From Xylocopa sonorina (lineage: Eukaryota; Arthropoda; Insecta; Hymenoptera; Apidae), in the NCBI RefSeq assembly GCF_050948175.1, contig NC_135207.1, positions 6,041,501 through 6,105,500 on the forward strand: a stretch of 64,000 nt of DNA, given 5' to 3'. The notes under the pieces were generated by a model. The model searched no databases. It was not told the origin of the DNA and saw only the letters and a list, made by a program, of their open reading frames with translations. Every line of letters starts with the position of its first letter. Position 1 is the first letter of the stretch. The translations under genes were made by a program, and so were the position numbers. Positions 15,001 through 27,900 of the stretch are shown here, one piece after another.

Positions 15001-18000
15001 CGATATGTTTGAATTCGTTCGAAAGCTCGTCCGCCACTGAAAGATCGCCATATTTAAAAAACAAGTACAAGTTTTTTTTATAATAGCAATTGTGAAAGAT
15101 GGTTGCTGATTCGAGTCCTGCGAAGTCGTCCTCTTGAATAGTCGGTTTTATCTGATTCTGTTGTCTTTCTATGGAGGGTTTTAGAATTATTCTCTGGACT
15201 TTATCGATTTAAAAAATTTTTCTCTGGACTTTCTGATCGCTCGCACGCGTTTAATCAAAATCAAAGCGGCACTCTGAGCGCAGAGCTATTTAGAAATCGC
15301 TTACACGCTAACTGGCACGAATAACTTAAGAAGCTAGCCTCGCCTTGAACCAACGATTGGCCTCTTTCCAATTCTTTGACAAGTATTATCGATTACATAT
15401 CGAGCGTCTCTTTTAATAACGTCTTCATCTCGCCCTGGCAGATGTTATGGCGTGAGCTGCAGAATCTGTTGATTCACAGTAACTTTTTTTTTCAAGCCTC
15501 GTACACGGCTATGTTCTTGGATCGATATTTCTCTTCATTTTTCTTTTTTTTTTCGATCGATGCCACAATTTAAAAACGTGACGCAAGCATATTTTAATTT
15601 TTGCCTCTTTTTCTTAACTGTAAAGCGTAGGCAGAACATTGGTTTTGGAAACCATTCGACGTGAGTGATGGTATTGACACTTTTTAATCGATCCCCCAGT
15701 TAAAATTAGCTGACTCTGATTTACGAATATAGAATGTTATTCGGCGATATATTACGATTTTTAATTTATTGAACTATTGGCGACACTATTTTAGGCGAGC
15801 GAAAATGTACATATTTATAGCCTCTGACGGCGAGTTTGTATCTTTCGCGTTTGCCAAGTATACATAAATTCTGACGAATGTCGGTGATATATAGCAAAAA
15901 ATTTCTTTCATCCCTTTATTAATGTTTTTCATCGTACATATATACATAAAATTGATGTAGTGTATCCAGTACCTACGTACAGAAAAAGGAACGCCATAAG
16001 TTTACAAGTCACCCAACATTTGCAAATTTTAGAAAGTTCAATAATTTAAATCCCCAGCGCGCTTACTTTTAAGCTACTTCAGTTTCTAATCCTAAACTTG
16101 ATACAGAGATTTGTTAAGTGAAATTGGTAATATTTGCTTGCGATTCACTTTCGACTATCTCAGTTTAAAATGTAAAGAAATACGCAGATCACTCTCGTCC
16201 AGAGTAACATGCCACAATGGTACAACTTCTATTGCACTTTTTTTGAGTTGCTATTGAAAGTTGTCGAACTTTCTTGAAGTAGATATCGGTCAATTCGGCA
16301 CTCCGTTGAAAGATACAACTTTCTACTTTCCTTTCGAACTGTAAATCAACGGCTCGCCTTCTAATATTTGCTTGTTTTTTACGTTTATCTAAATTTCGAA
16401 CGCGTTAACCTTGATACATTATATCTACTTGTTGCGTATCCCCGTTCCACATCAATATCATCAAGTGCAGCATAGTTGCATCTTGCAACGCAATGTATCG
16501 CGTTACCAGATGACACGCAACGATGGTATACACTTGTTCACTTCAGACATCCAGGAACTTACGAACAGAAGTATACATAAAAAAAAAAAAGATTGCGTTG
16601 AAATCTTCTATCTCGAAACTGGCTACTGCGCCAACTATAAAAGCACAGTTTACCCGAGAGAAGATCCGATTGTTGCAAGTGAGAGCTCGCGAAACAGACT
16701 CGAGAAGACAGATGAATTCGATATCATCGGAACGATTCGTGATGCAGATGCAATCTCAGCTGGCGTCTTGACACAGAACGCGATATTCCGAGTATGCAAT
16801 CGGTCACGTACGATCTGCGCTTCATCCGCGCCCCTTCGCGATTATTTCGCTTTGCGTAATGCCGAATTACAAGCCGGAAACGTCGTACGCACTCGTGCCA
16901 ACGTGCCGGATTGTTATCGAACGGTGTGTGTCCGTTAAAACGCACGCTAATTGCACGCATTCCGGTCCTCCTTATCGCCGTTAAACCGTGTGGTCGTTCT
17001 CCATTCAGAAATCGGTGGATCTTCGGATAGCCTCGTTCATCTACATTTGGGCCTTGATTCAAATTTAGTGCCCCTCTCTTCGTACAATTCTATAGTAACA
17101 ATTAAACTACCGATGTCTCTGTGTTTATATAAGAGAGGTTTAAGTATGCGGAGAACTGTAGAGTGCACAGCGTTTCGTTTGAGGAGTGAACTCGAGGAAA
17201 CGTGAAAGCGAGGTTTCGTTGGCAAGAGTTTCATTCAGGTAGAGAAATTGGTGCAGCTTTTGAGATAATTCAATGGAAATCGGTAAATTATGAAAAATTC
17301 CTACGTTGGATTAAGATAAGAGCATTTCAAGGGCTCCAGACTCTTATTGATGGATGAAACATGTGGCGTAACAGCACGAAACAGGGGCTATAATCGTTTC
17401 ATTGAAAATCTCAGAAAGTACATGTAATTTATTCATTGGGGCTAATTATATGGAGCCCTTAGCTGGATGGGCATTAAATCGAACACCCTCAATTTACTTT
17501 TCGCCGGGCGACATTACAGAACCGCGTACGCCGATCCAAAGCTGGATTCTCGGTTTTTTCTACCTGCCATCGGACGGTGAATAATTATTTTCGAATCAAA
17601 TTACCCCCGATGCATCGAATAAGCATTACTCCAAATAATACCTGTCCCGGTTCCAAGTCCATCCGGCGAGGTCTCTTGTACACCCAGTCGTAAAAATCGA
17701 ATAACCAATCATGATTAATTGGACGCGTAAAAAAAAAGAGCCGAATACGTGGCAATTTGGTGAAAAATTATGAAACGTATCGTGCCGACTAATTACGATC
17801 GTTAAACATCGTCGAAGCTGAGCGGCGACATCACTCTTCTCATCGATCCGCGACGACCACACGCGCTCGACTATTAATCGGAATTTACAATTAGTATCAA
17901 TCCGAGTTGAACGAGGAATTAAAATGAAATTTTTATCGGGATATGCTAATACCAGTGCTGGCGAACGTTTCTACGCGTGCTACGACGACAGTTGAACGCG

Positions 18001-20097
18001 GCGCCGATCACGATTCGTCCGGTGACGATAAAAAAGTATTATGCTAACTGCCGGTCGATACGTAAAACGCGATATGCCGGCAGTAAATAAAATACTGTCG
18101 CGTAAAATAATGCCCTCTGCTGCCCTTTCGGCCATCCGCGTAACACCGACTTAATTCGAGGCGTATTTCATTGTAACGACTCCGCCGCGTTGGTAACTCA
18201 TATTTCCACCCGGGGACCAATCCGGGCGCAACATTGTGCGAATAAACTGGGAACGTTTTCCCACTTTTTTGGCCCTCGATAAAATTTTATCACCACGACG
18301 TGTCACGATCAATCCGCTCTCAAGGTCTCGTTTCGAAATTTCTCGAGGATCACCAGGTTTATAGCATTATAATTGCGATCTCTGCGTTTCGAAACCCCTC
18401 ATTTCTCGCTCGAACCTTGGCTCTCCGCTATCAAAATTCATTTCTGCCCTCGAAGATAATTATTACTTCCTCGAAGCAGGCTCGCGTCGCTCTTTCTAAC
18501 AAATACCGTGTACGTTAATTTCAAAATACACTTCGTTCCGCTTCAGAATCACTTTTTCCCAACGCGAAGCGTTCCTCTCGCCTCTCAATCTCCCCTCGAC
18601 GCATTGTTAAACCCAGACACGTCCTAGTCTCCATTAGCCGATTCGAACGCGAGTTGAGAGGACCACCTGTTAAGGGATCAATAGGATCGTAAAGAGCCCG
18701 ATATCACGTCATCAATTTCACTGATCGTAACGGGCAAGGACCAAAAAGTATCTCTGTGTCCGGGACCTTACAAGCTCCGCGAGAGAAGCTATTCATTCCA
18801 GAGGCCATAAACCGGAGGAGGGGAGGCAATTAATCGACCTCGAGGAACGCGCCCCCGTTCCTCCGTACGAATTTGAAACATCCGCCGCGAGTTACTTTTT
18901 CTCCCTGGCAAGCTATTCGAATCGAATCGCGGTGGCTCGGTAGTAGCACACTCGAGAAAGGCATTTTATCATCCGAGAGGTACCTTTAAAGGGCGCGCGC
19001 GATATTTCCAGACATCGTCGAACGCGTGCCTTCGACGGTGCCGCTGGAATACCATTGGGAACGGTCCGCTTTTTTCCCGTTCCCTTAATTTCAGTTTAAT
19101 TTGCCAAGCTGCGTAGAGGATTGCGCGCGTCCGAATGCCGATGACAGAACGGAATTCCTGGTTTTTACGGAAATTCGGGGCTGAGTGTTACGACGCGGCG
19201 TGCCGGGGAGATGCGAGGTACTTTAGAATTCCACCGCCCTGTTTCGATCGAGGGCCCCAACATTTTTGAATATCCGGGAATACCGCCGGGTCTTGTAACT
19301 CCTCCTGGAACGTTCTTGCGTCGAGACAAGCAAATTATACGGTACGAATATCCGGGTCTTATAAAAAACTACGCACACTATCATTTACAAATCTGTTACT
19401 TATTTTGCAAGCGAAATTGCAACGTGATCGAAATCCCCTAGGTTCAATTTTATCGATACGAAATTGATAGAGAAATGTTTAAGAAACGAATCGAGGAGCT
19501 AGCGAAATAATATCGAAAATATTCGTCCGAATCGAACGATACCGTCTATAAATTATTACGTGACATCCCAGCAGGATTTTTGTACATGCAACCAGTGGTA
19601 TCCATGCCATAGGTTCGCCGTACCGTCCGTAATTTATGTTTGATCCTGGCGGCTGTACCTCGCCTGCTTCGCGAACGCGACCAGACCGGGATACGATTCC
19701 AGCTTGTAGGAACATTTTTTCGCCGAACGTTTTTCGACCACGGAAACAACATGTTTCGCTGGGATGAACGCAGCTGCGTGCAATAATTTTGTATCCAAGG
19801 ACTCGCATGGTCACGGGTACCGCACCGAGATCGAATCGTGGATTTCGTCAGGAATCTCGAACGGAGGACCTTGATACGTCGAGATTGAATTAGAGACGTG
19901 GATGGCGGAGAACACAGGCTCGTACACCGCGCATTTATTAGCTTCCTAGATCTTTTAATTCAATTTTCGCTATTTAGCGCGGCCAGTCGCTGTTCGAGCG
20001 GTAATTCCTTATCCGAGGGATCTCGTCATGCAAGAGGTACACCTTCCCGAGATAGAAGCCGTGGAATTTGTAATGAATTGGTAATGAAGAGGAGAGC

Positions 20098-20345
20098 CAT
20101 TTGCCAAAGATAGAGATGTTGCTGCTAATGAAGTTACGCGGAAGAAGGCCTCGTCTCGTGTTTAACGAGTCCTCGCGTCTTCCAGCAGTTCCAATTTAAT
20201 TTCCTACATTTAATACGAGTGATTCCGTGTCCACGATAATATCCTAGATTCCCCGACGAGTTTGTAGCGAGAAACACCGAGGAGTCATTTATCTGCCAAA
20301 ATAGGGACATTGCTGGCAATGAATGCACGCGAGAGACGTTGACCT
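20098..20345. repeat. Diverged direct repeat pair
   Basis: A segment near 20098-20142 (TGCCAAAGATAGAGATGTTG, then CTGCTAATGAAGTTACGCG) recurs near 20291-20332 as TGCCAAAATAGGGACATTG, then CTGGCAATGAATGCACGCG. Both are followed by a segment ending in GTGTTTAAC or GTGCATTTAAC, and then by a T-rich stretch with ACATTTAA. The copies are about 190 bp apart and fairly diverged. Confidence 0.6.
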
Positions 20346-21942
20346 GGACGTGCATTTAACTGGCCTTCACACTTCATTTTCCACATTTAACACGTAGGAT
20401 GGCTACGGAAGGAGTAATTTAACATTCAAGAATCGTACAAGTAATTTCAACAACCTAATTGCACGGGAAATATATCATCCCGGGATAAAATCGTAAATTA
20501 TGTTATGAATTCGCAACGAAAGACGTCGTCCAATTATTCATTCGCGAAAACCAACACGTCGCCGTTATTGAAATCAAGCGAAAAGAAGTGTTCACTTTTG
20601 TTTCACGCAGAGCGGAATGTGGCGAATGGTAAATCGGAGTGGATCTTTTTTTTTTGTCGCGCGAAACCGTTGACGGGGAATGATTTAACGGTGCAAGGAG
20701 CGTCCGCGGGACTCTTTATCGAGCAGATTTATTCGCGACGAACCACGCGGACAACGAAGTGTCGCAGGAGGCAGCGATTCAACGGAGAACAGAAGAAGAT
20801 TTCACGCGGCTGTAACCGCGAGGCGACGCTCGATCGCCGTGGAACTTTTTAATGTTGATTAATCGGTGTTATTAATTCTGGTCAACAGTGGGGAGGCGTC
20901 CGCGCTAGACGCGCGCTCTATCCTTATAATTACTATAATTTCACGGCTACGCCTCCGAAGCGGTGGTAATCCTCGATAAATCGTAGAATTATCCTGTAAT
21001 TAATTACACCGCCGCGGCACAATGGCGCGAACGTTCGACGCTGTTCATTTTTATCGACGCTTAATTATGTCTTACTCGCCGGGGCTAAATCTATGCTGCT
21101 TTCTAATTATTCAGCCGGAATCGTCGGAAGGAGGCAACGGGTTTCTTTTCTTACATGCGCGCCTTCCCATTAGCGCGACTCTTCCTCTTGATATACGTGT
21201 CCCTCGCACTCCTACCCCTTCGAACGTGCTACACCGCGCGTGCTCTTATCTTCGCGATCATTCTCTTCCGGTATCCTCTACCTTCGCGTTGCTCCACTTT
21301 ATACTCGTATTTTCCAATTGATTATCCGATGCAACTTTAAGAGAACAGAAGAGAATACTAAGAATTCTAGAGTCGATCCAGTTCTGAACAAGTAGTTCAA
21401 CTGTATCGATTCTTACGGTGACCAGGATTTTTACCGATCGTCCTCTACTAGCTACGACTTTTCATGCTACAGTAAATCAGATCGTTCGATAGCAGATTAT
21501 GCAAAATAGCCGAGCAGGAGTCTACGCGCGAGAGATCTCTCCCGTCGCGATTGCAACAAGTGGGATTCAGATGAATGAAGTCATATTCACGCTTGTCGGT
21601 TGTTCGCGGAACTGGACCGTGTTGGAACTATTTTATCATAGTTTATATACGATCGTATTAAAGAATCCGACTTTCATCGCTTTGTCGTTACATTAACCGC
21701 GATGATTTATCATTATTATCGCCGGTTCGAATTGAGACGCGCGACGTCAAATGTACGGGTAGCCGCAGAAATTCCTGAAAAGAAACCTCGCGTTTAAGAA
21801 CGAGCAGAAGAGAAACGGTTGATTTATTCACGGGCCACGGGCAGAGACCGTCCGCCTCGTCGTTCTTTATTTCGCCAGGACGTTCGGCATGAAAAAGATT
21901 ACAGTAATTCGCTCCACTTTGTTCCAGAATGCTGTGGAGAAG

Positions 21943-24900
21943 ATGCGTCTTCTAGTTCTCGTCCTGGCGAGCTGCTTGAACGTACTTGAGATCGTCCGTT
22001 GTCAAGAGCTTTCGGTCATCAGGCACTCCGATGGAGACATATTCACGTTGGAAGGTAAGCCTTCGTGCCGACTGCAATTACAAATCTCTATCGCACCCTT
22101 TATTCCCCCCGTCATCCGGGTTCCTCGTAATAATCGGTGACGAGATTGAAGCCAGGAGCGCGCAGCGTCTTCGAACGCAGCCCCCGATTCCTCCCTTCCA
22201 GAAAGAACGAAACCGCGAATTACGGAACCATAATTTGCGTCGATAACCCAGGAAACCGTGCGGGCCAATTCATATTTAAAAGGAGAAAAAAACGAGAGAA
22301 CAGAGAACGGTACGCGCGAACGTATAGGCATGCGAAGTCACCGGATACAAAGCCTTCCTCGCCAGAGAATCGCGCGGGCTTAAAGGAAAAAAGCTCCTAT
22401 AACGGATTAGCCGTGAAATTACCGTACAACGATTTGACAGCTTCGTTTCGTCCGGTCAAATTGTACGTCTCGTCTCGTCCACGCGGACACGAGCGTGGTC
22501 GTTCATTTTCAAAGTGCCTGATAGAGTCTTTAACCGTGAGTACGGTTACTTTTCTTGCTTTCGTCGAGATTCGAGAACTTCGAGACCACTTCTGGGTATT
22601 TCCTGCCCCCCCCATCGTCGCGCAATGGACAACAACAGACGCAGTCTAATCTTTGAAACGCATTTGCGACCAGGTTCCTGTACGGAGGCATGCACGGCGG
22701 TCAGCAGCGGCACGGCCAGCCCTTACACGCGCAGCCCTTCGACCGTAGCGTTGGTCCCAGCGAACAACAGCTGCACCTGCCAGTGCAACCGAGGCCTTCC
22801 CACCTTCCGAGAGGATCTTCACATCTGCGTGAATGATATCCACGGTAAGCCGTTTTAATCCCCGCTCAGTACGGTTATCTTCTATTGAACGTAACGAACG
22901 TAACGCGTTCCCCGTCCCAGCCGGTTGTTTCGTATATCATCCGGCGATACTTGGCGATCGGTCGTGCGAGGCCCTCTGCCTCGAAATAATCCGGCCATAT
23001 CATTACCAAGCGCAACAGAACACTGCCGATTTCCACTCCCCGTATCATTATCGGTGAGAATCGAGTGCACGCAACGGTACCGTACACGTGTACCCCAACG
23101 TCCCACGGTGGTTTATTTCGGCTGCGACCACGACATGGATAGCGTTTTCATTGGCCCACCGATATATTCGAACGATAACGAATATCTCGATGCTTATCCC
23201 TACCAGCACGCCCACCACAGGGCCATCCTCCCTTGGTGTGTACTGAGAAAACGATCCTGAAAGCACCGTTTCGCCAGTGGTAACGACATCAGGGTCAGCT
23301 TGTTCATAAATTACTGTGTAGTAATGCGCACGCCAAATTACGAGGAACAATATTTCGACTCTGATCTTGATCTCGAAAGTGTTGCGTAAGTTCTGGATGG
23401 CTTTAGCGAGTGGTAGTTTTATACGAGGCGGAAAACAGAGGTCACTTCTCTCGTGGAAATGCCGCCAACCCTGTCGCAGCTATCAGTGGTGCGAAATGAA
23501 CAATTTCTCTGTAGCTGCATCGTGATATTACACCAGACGAACTAGGAAGACGAGGTGAACGGTAATTTAGCCAAGTCGGGTTATATGAATTTTTCTCTGC
23601 CGCCGCTATTCCAACCTTTCACCCCGCGAGCAGCCGGATCCGGGGATGCATAAGCAGAAAGCAGAAAAAGCGGACGGTCGGGGACTCCACGGTGAATATT
23701 TCATAAAGGATGTTACATAAACAGGTGGAGACGTGGGGATTTTAAATTGCATTTATGCACGCGCGACGTGTTAGGAGGGAAAGGAAAAAGTAATAATTTG
23801 TTCCGTTCGTCGGGAACACTGGCGGCAGTCCGTTTTGCCTGTCCGCCGTTCCACGGCCGACCAGTTACATGCACGTACCGTTTTCAATTGAACCGTGTCA
23901 TCAGAAATGATTGCTCTAGCTGTTCAAGCAAATCGTCCCCGCGCCGCATACTTGTGCACGGATGCGGCGGTGGACTGCGCGCGTGAAATTCTGCGATCGC
24001 AACATTTGCACGTTGATTCGCGAGGCGAATAACAATCGGCTAGCCTGTTCGAGAAACATTTCCCTTGAACGAAAACCTTGTACATCTCGTGCAATTTTAT
24101 GGCTGCAAACTCTTATTTCAGCATTGTTGCAACCTGTTGCTCGTCGGAATTATCTATAAACTGATCCAGAGTATTTCCTCATTCTGATACGCTATTGTTT
24201 ACGAGGCAACTTTATAGTATACGCTGTTAAATATTCCATTTTTAAAGCATCCTTTTAGAAGTTCTATTCGACTTCCCCATAGGTTCGTATAGGAGTATTC
24301 AAATATTTCAATCGTGTAAAATATATACAAGATCGAGCGTGAAATACATAAAAGTAAATGTTCCAGTCGATGCACGAGGATGCTGACCAGTAAGTAGCCT
24401 CATTATCGTTCTAAATTAATTGATTCGCGTAATGTAGCTTAGCAAATGATCCTTGAAATATCCGATGGAATTAACGTAATCGAAGGAGAAAGGGAGAAGC
24501 AAGGAACCTGGCTAATTGGATTAATTTGCAATAATTCCCGTGTTTCTGTAGCGGTTAACCGCGAACAGTCCGCCTCTCATTGCAGCGTGTTCGATCTCCA
24601 AACAACCATGCGAAGCATCGCGCTCAAAACCTCGTTACGCGCGTCGCTTTGGATACGATCTTTATTGAATTTTGCGCTTTTCAAGCACCTGGGTATTATA
24701 TAGATATATAACTGTAATATGCGTTGGGAAATACAAACATTAAGACGATGAGAAGATATAACGGTGAAAAGAGCAGCTGCGTAGACGTCGAGAAAAAAAA
24801 ATTATTATTGTTCGCCAACTAAAAATAAAAGAATCTAAAATAATCCTTTGATTAGTTCCAGGGAAATCTTCACTCGATATATCAAAATTAAGAAAGAAAT

Positions 24901-27900
24901 ATAATCGTACGTTATGGCGATAGCTAAAAACTTGGGAAGATTTCCTTTTTTCTCCCTTTCAAATGACAAATAAACAGGAGGAAATGTACATATTCACTAT
25001 GGCTCAGCCGCTAGATGAGATCTTTACGAGTTTTCGTTGCATGCAGCGACGTTCCTTGTCGATCTTGAATTTCTAGCCGGAATCGTCGCGAAAACACGGC
25101 ACGGGATCGTTACGCCGTAGCGCAGGCGACTGAAGACATCGATGCACGCACAAGACACGACGCGAGAAAAATTGCGCTACGATTCAGCGATAGGGTAATA
25201 TCGATTGAATTATTGCTGTATACACGACTTGTTTCTCTCGACGGATACGTCCACTATGTGACTTACGAACATTTCTGTGAAACAATATAAACTGTAAGAT
25301 TATGAGAATTCGATTCAGAGAAAAAACAGTGTTGAGGAGACCACGGCGAAAAATTGTACGGCTCGATTCCGTTGTGCGATAACAGATGTGATTTCAATTA
25401 CTGTCGATTAAAAAACCAACTTCTCTGCAATCGCTTTTATTCATTTATGAATGTCTAAAGCGAACAGATTTAGCTGTTTCAACGCTATGCGCTCTTCATT
25501 AGTCAAATTTACTCGTAACGCGCGGTTTAAAGCGACGATAAATTTGAAGAGGAACGTCGTTATACGCGCTAATACCTTTGCGCACCCGTAGACTCCTCGT
25601 ACAGTTGTACATCACTTTACATTTGACGCACACCGCAACGAAGGGATTAATGTTCCACCGCGCAGCATCGTAATTTCCTTTTCTCCTCGTGGGCACTGTT
25701 CTCCGTCGCGCGTTCACCTGATGCACATCACGCAAACTAATGTGCGGTTTCGAAAACGAATTCCATTAAAATAACTCACAATAGACACCTCTGACATCCG
25801 AATTTTTCCCTCGCTATTTATTCGAAACTGCCTCCAGAAGAAATCCATTAAATTAATCGGCAAAGAATATCGACGATCCTCGAGCTTCTTTTTATACGTC
25901 AGTTTTTCTCGCATCGTGCGAAAGATCAGTGGAACTCGTAAACGTCAGCCGCTACATACTTGCCAGCGTATATATAATACGTTGCACGACCGATAGCGTA
26001 CCTCGTGGTCTCGGGTTCATCTTCGATGGTCACGTGAAGATCCCATCTCGTGACTTTGAAACCCTCGAGGTCTAGCAGCCCGCTCTAGTAATGATGCAAT
26101 CGCGTAACCCTAAGCATATCCCGCTTCCACGTTTCTACCCATGCGAAACTTCACTTCCAGCAATCCTGGAGAACGTTTCTACGGGAACAGCTGACCGAGC
26201 GGACTGCTTCGCGGCGCAAACCTCTCCACCGTAGTCCCGTTATCGTTTCCATAAATTAATTGTCGCGCGGATGCAGCCGCTCCACGGTTCCTAACAAACC
26301 ATCGATATCTGTTCGACGTCAGAGGGACGTCAGCGCGTGCATTTAACGAGTTTTCACATTTAATTGGCCAGCAATAGTACGTTAAACGTGTCCCATTGTT
26401 CCAGCCATCGCAATCGTGGCCTTAATCTCCCCGAGTCCTAGAAACCACGAGCCGTCCGTGCAATTTCAATATTTAATTACGCCACGTCGGTATCGATCGA
26501 ACGCGTACAAGCGTTAGTTATACCAATGGCGTGCGCGAAAAAGTATCTTTGTCATTAAACGGCGATTTTCATTCCCCGTCGCCTCGTATTTCCCGCGTCG
26601 CGGTTGTTGCAGTCGCAGTCGCGCGAAAACCAGTTTCTAAACAAAATTAGCAACGGATTCTTTATCGAGGAACCGTCCGTACCGCGGCCGATAGACGATA
26701 TCTTAAGTACATCGCCGGCACGGCGTTTCTTACGGCTTTTTAATCATTCCGCGTACATCAGGAGACTCTTTAATCGCGCCTCCATCTTCGCGTTGTTTAA
26801 TATTCGTGACGGCCGATGCAATTTCCGTGGCCAATCATCGGCAATTCTCGCAGCATTCGTTCGCGATAAAATAGTTTATCTTCCAAGAAGAGAAACCCAT
26901 CCGGACACGGTGGATAGATATTTATCACCCGGTTACTTTTTCCTCCCCGTGTACAATGGGCTCTGTGCAATTTAAATGCCGCGCAAGGTATGCGATCGTA
27001 CAAGGTGTCCCGTAGCTGGCGACGCGTCGCTTCTCGCGCTGCTCCATGTTCTGATAATCAAGATATTCCGCAGCGTTAATGCGTCACCGCGTAATAATGA
27101 AAACGTCCCAGTTTGATAGGCGAGCAAATGGCTACGAGCTACACTCTATATATTATACTTAGTCTCGTTTAGCTGTCCCCCGATACTTCTGGCAGCCGCT
27201 GCGCTGCCCGTGACTAGCGGACCCCCATCGATTTTACGAGAGAGCTTACAGAAGTTGCTCGTCAGGGTACCCGCGCGGCGCGTTAACAGTACCTTGACCA
27301 CGCGGATTATCGCGTTAAGGCATCCCCGAGGTCTGTCGCGAGGGGACGCGCCAGGGCATTAGTCATGTCGCCGGTACCGACGGTGTCTCATTCGCAGCCT
27401 CGACCCACGTGCCGTGATCGTTGGCGAGAAAACCTAATGGTTTTCACAGTTTCCCCGTCGTTTAATATCCGCGCGGTTTTCATCAATGTCGCGCAGGAAA
27501 CGGTACCAGTCTTACCTGTTCCGCGGAACAACCGAGTCCGCGATGCCTCGGTGTGTTCACTTGGAAATTCCACTCCCAGCTATTCGATATTTCGCATGAA
27601 GCTGGTCCAGGTATTAGTCAAAGATACAGGAGATATGTCAATGCCATGAAACTAAGGAATTCCTGAGGAAGACCCTGGTCCCGCGTAGCTTGACTTCTTA
27701 ACTTTTGAACGTTCGACAGGAACGACGCTATAAATTAAAGCAACGCGTGCAAGTAGAGTAATTGGTTTATTGGATATTTCAGGCAAACAGAGCAAAGCGG
27801 CTCTGGAATCTCGAATCGCAATCGGTCGATTGAATTCGCAGGGGCAGAGTCGAGACGTCTCGCTTATAATAGCCACGGTTTAATTTATGGTCAGACGCGG

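Larger units (their letters stand above)
1..21942. other. Non-coding, CpG-rich region; no supported gene
   Basis: I find no open frame here with recognisable protein similarity or a consistent exon chain. The longest frames (175 aa at 16411-16938, 161 aa at 1455-1940) start at non-ATG codons or overlap several equally long frames on both strands, which is what GC-rich non-coding DNA produces. The stretch around 1250-2600 is especially GC- and CpG-rich and could be a promoter or a 5' exon. Because the first coding exon of the downstream gene is preceded by a good splice acceptor at 21908-21927, at least one 5'UTR exon of that gene should lie somewhere here or further upstream; I cannot place it. 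Two duplications and a microsatellite are listed separately. Confidence 0.6.

Noticed and set aside
16411..16938. 175-residue open frame, the longest in the first 20 kb
   Set aside because: It starts at TTG, contains an internal poly(A)-encoded Lys run, has no family resemblance and is overlapped by other frames; best read as chance.
19211..19441. Frame with repeated EYPG and PPG motifs
   Set aside because: The repeats follow from locally repeated CCGGG sequence; no exon signals or family match.
22137..22649. 170-residue frame between coding exons 1 and 2 of the membrane-protein gene
   Set aside because: It lies inside intron 1 and is low-complexity and Arg-rich; the exon 1 to exon 2 splice is in phase without it.
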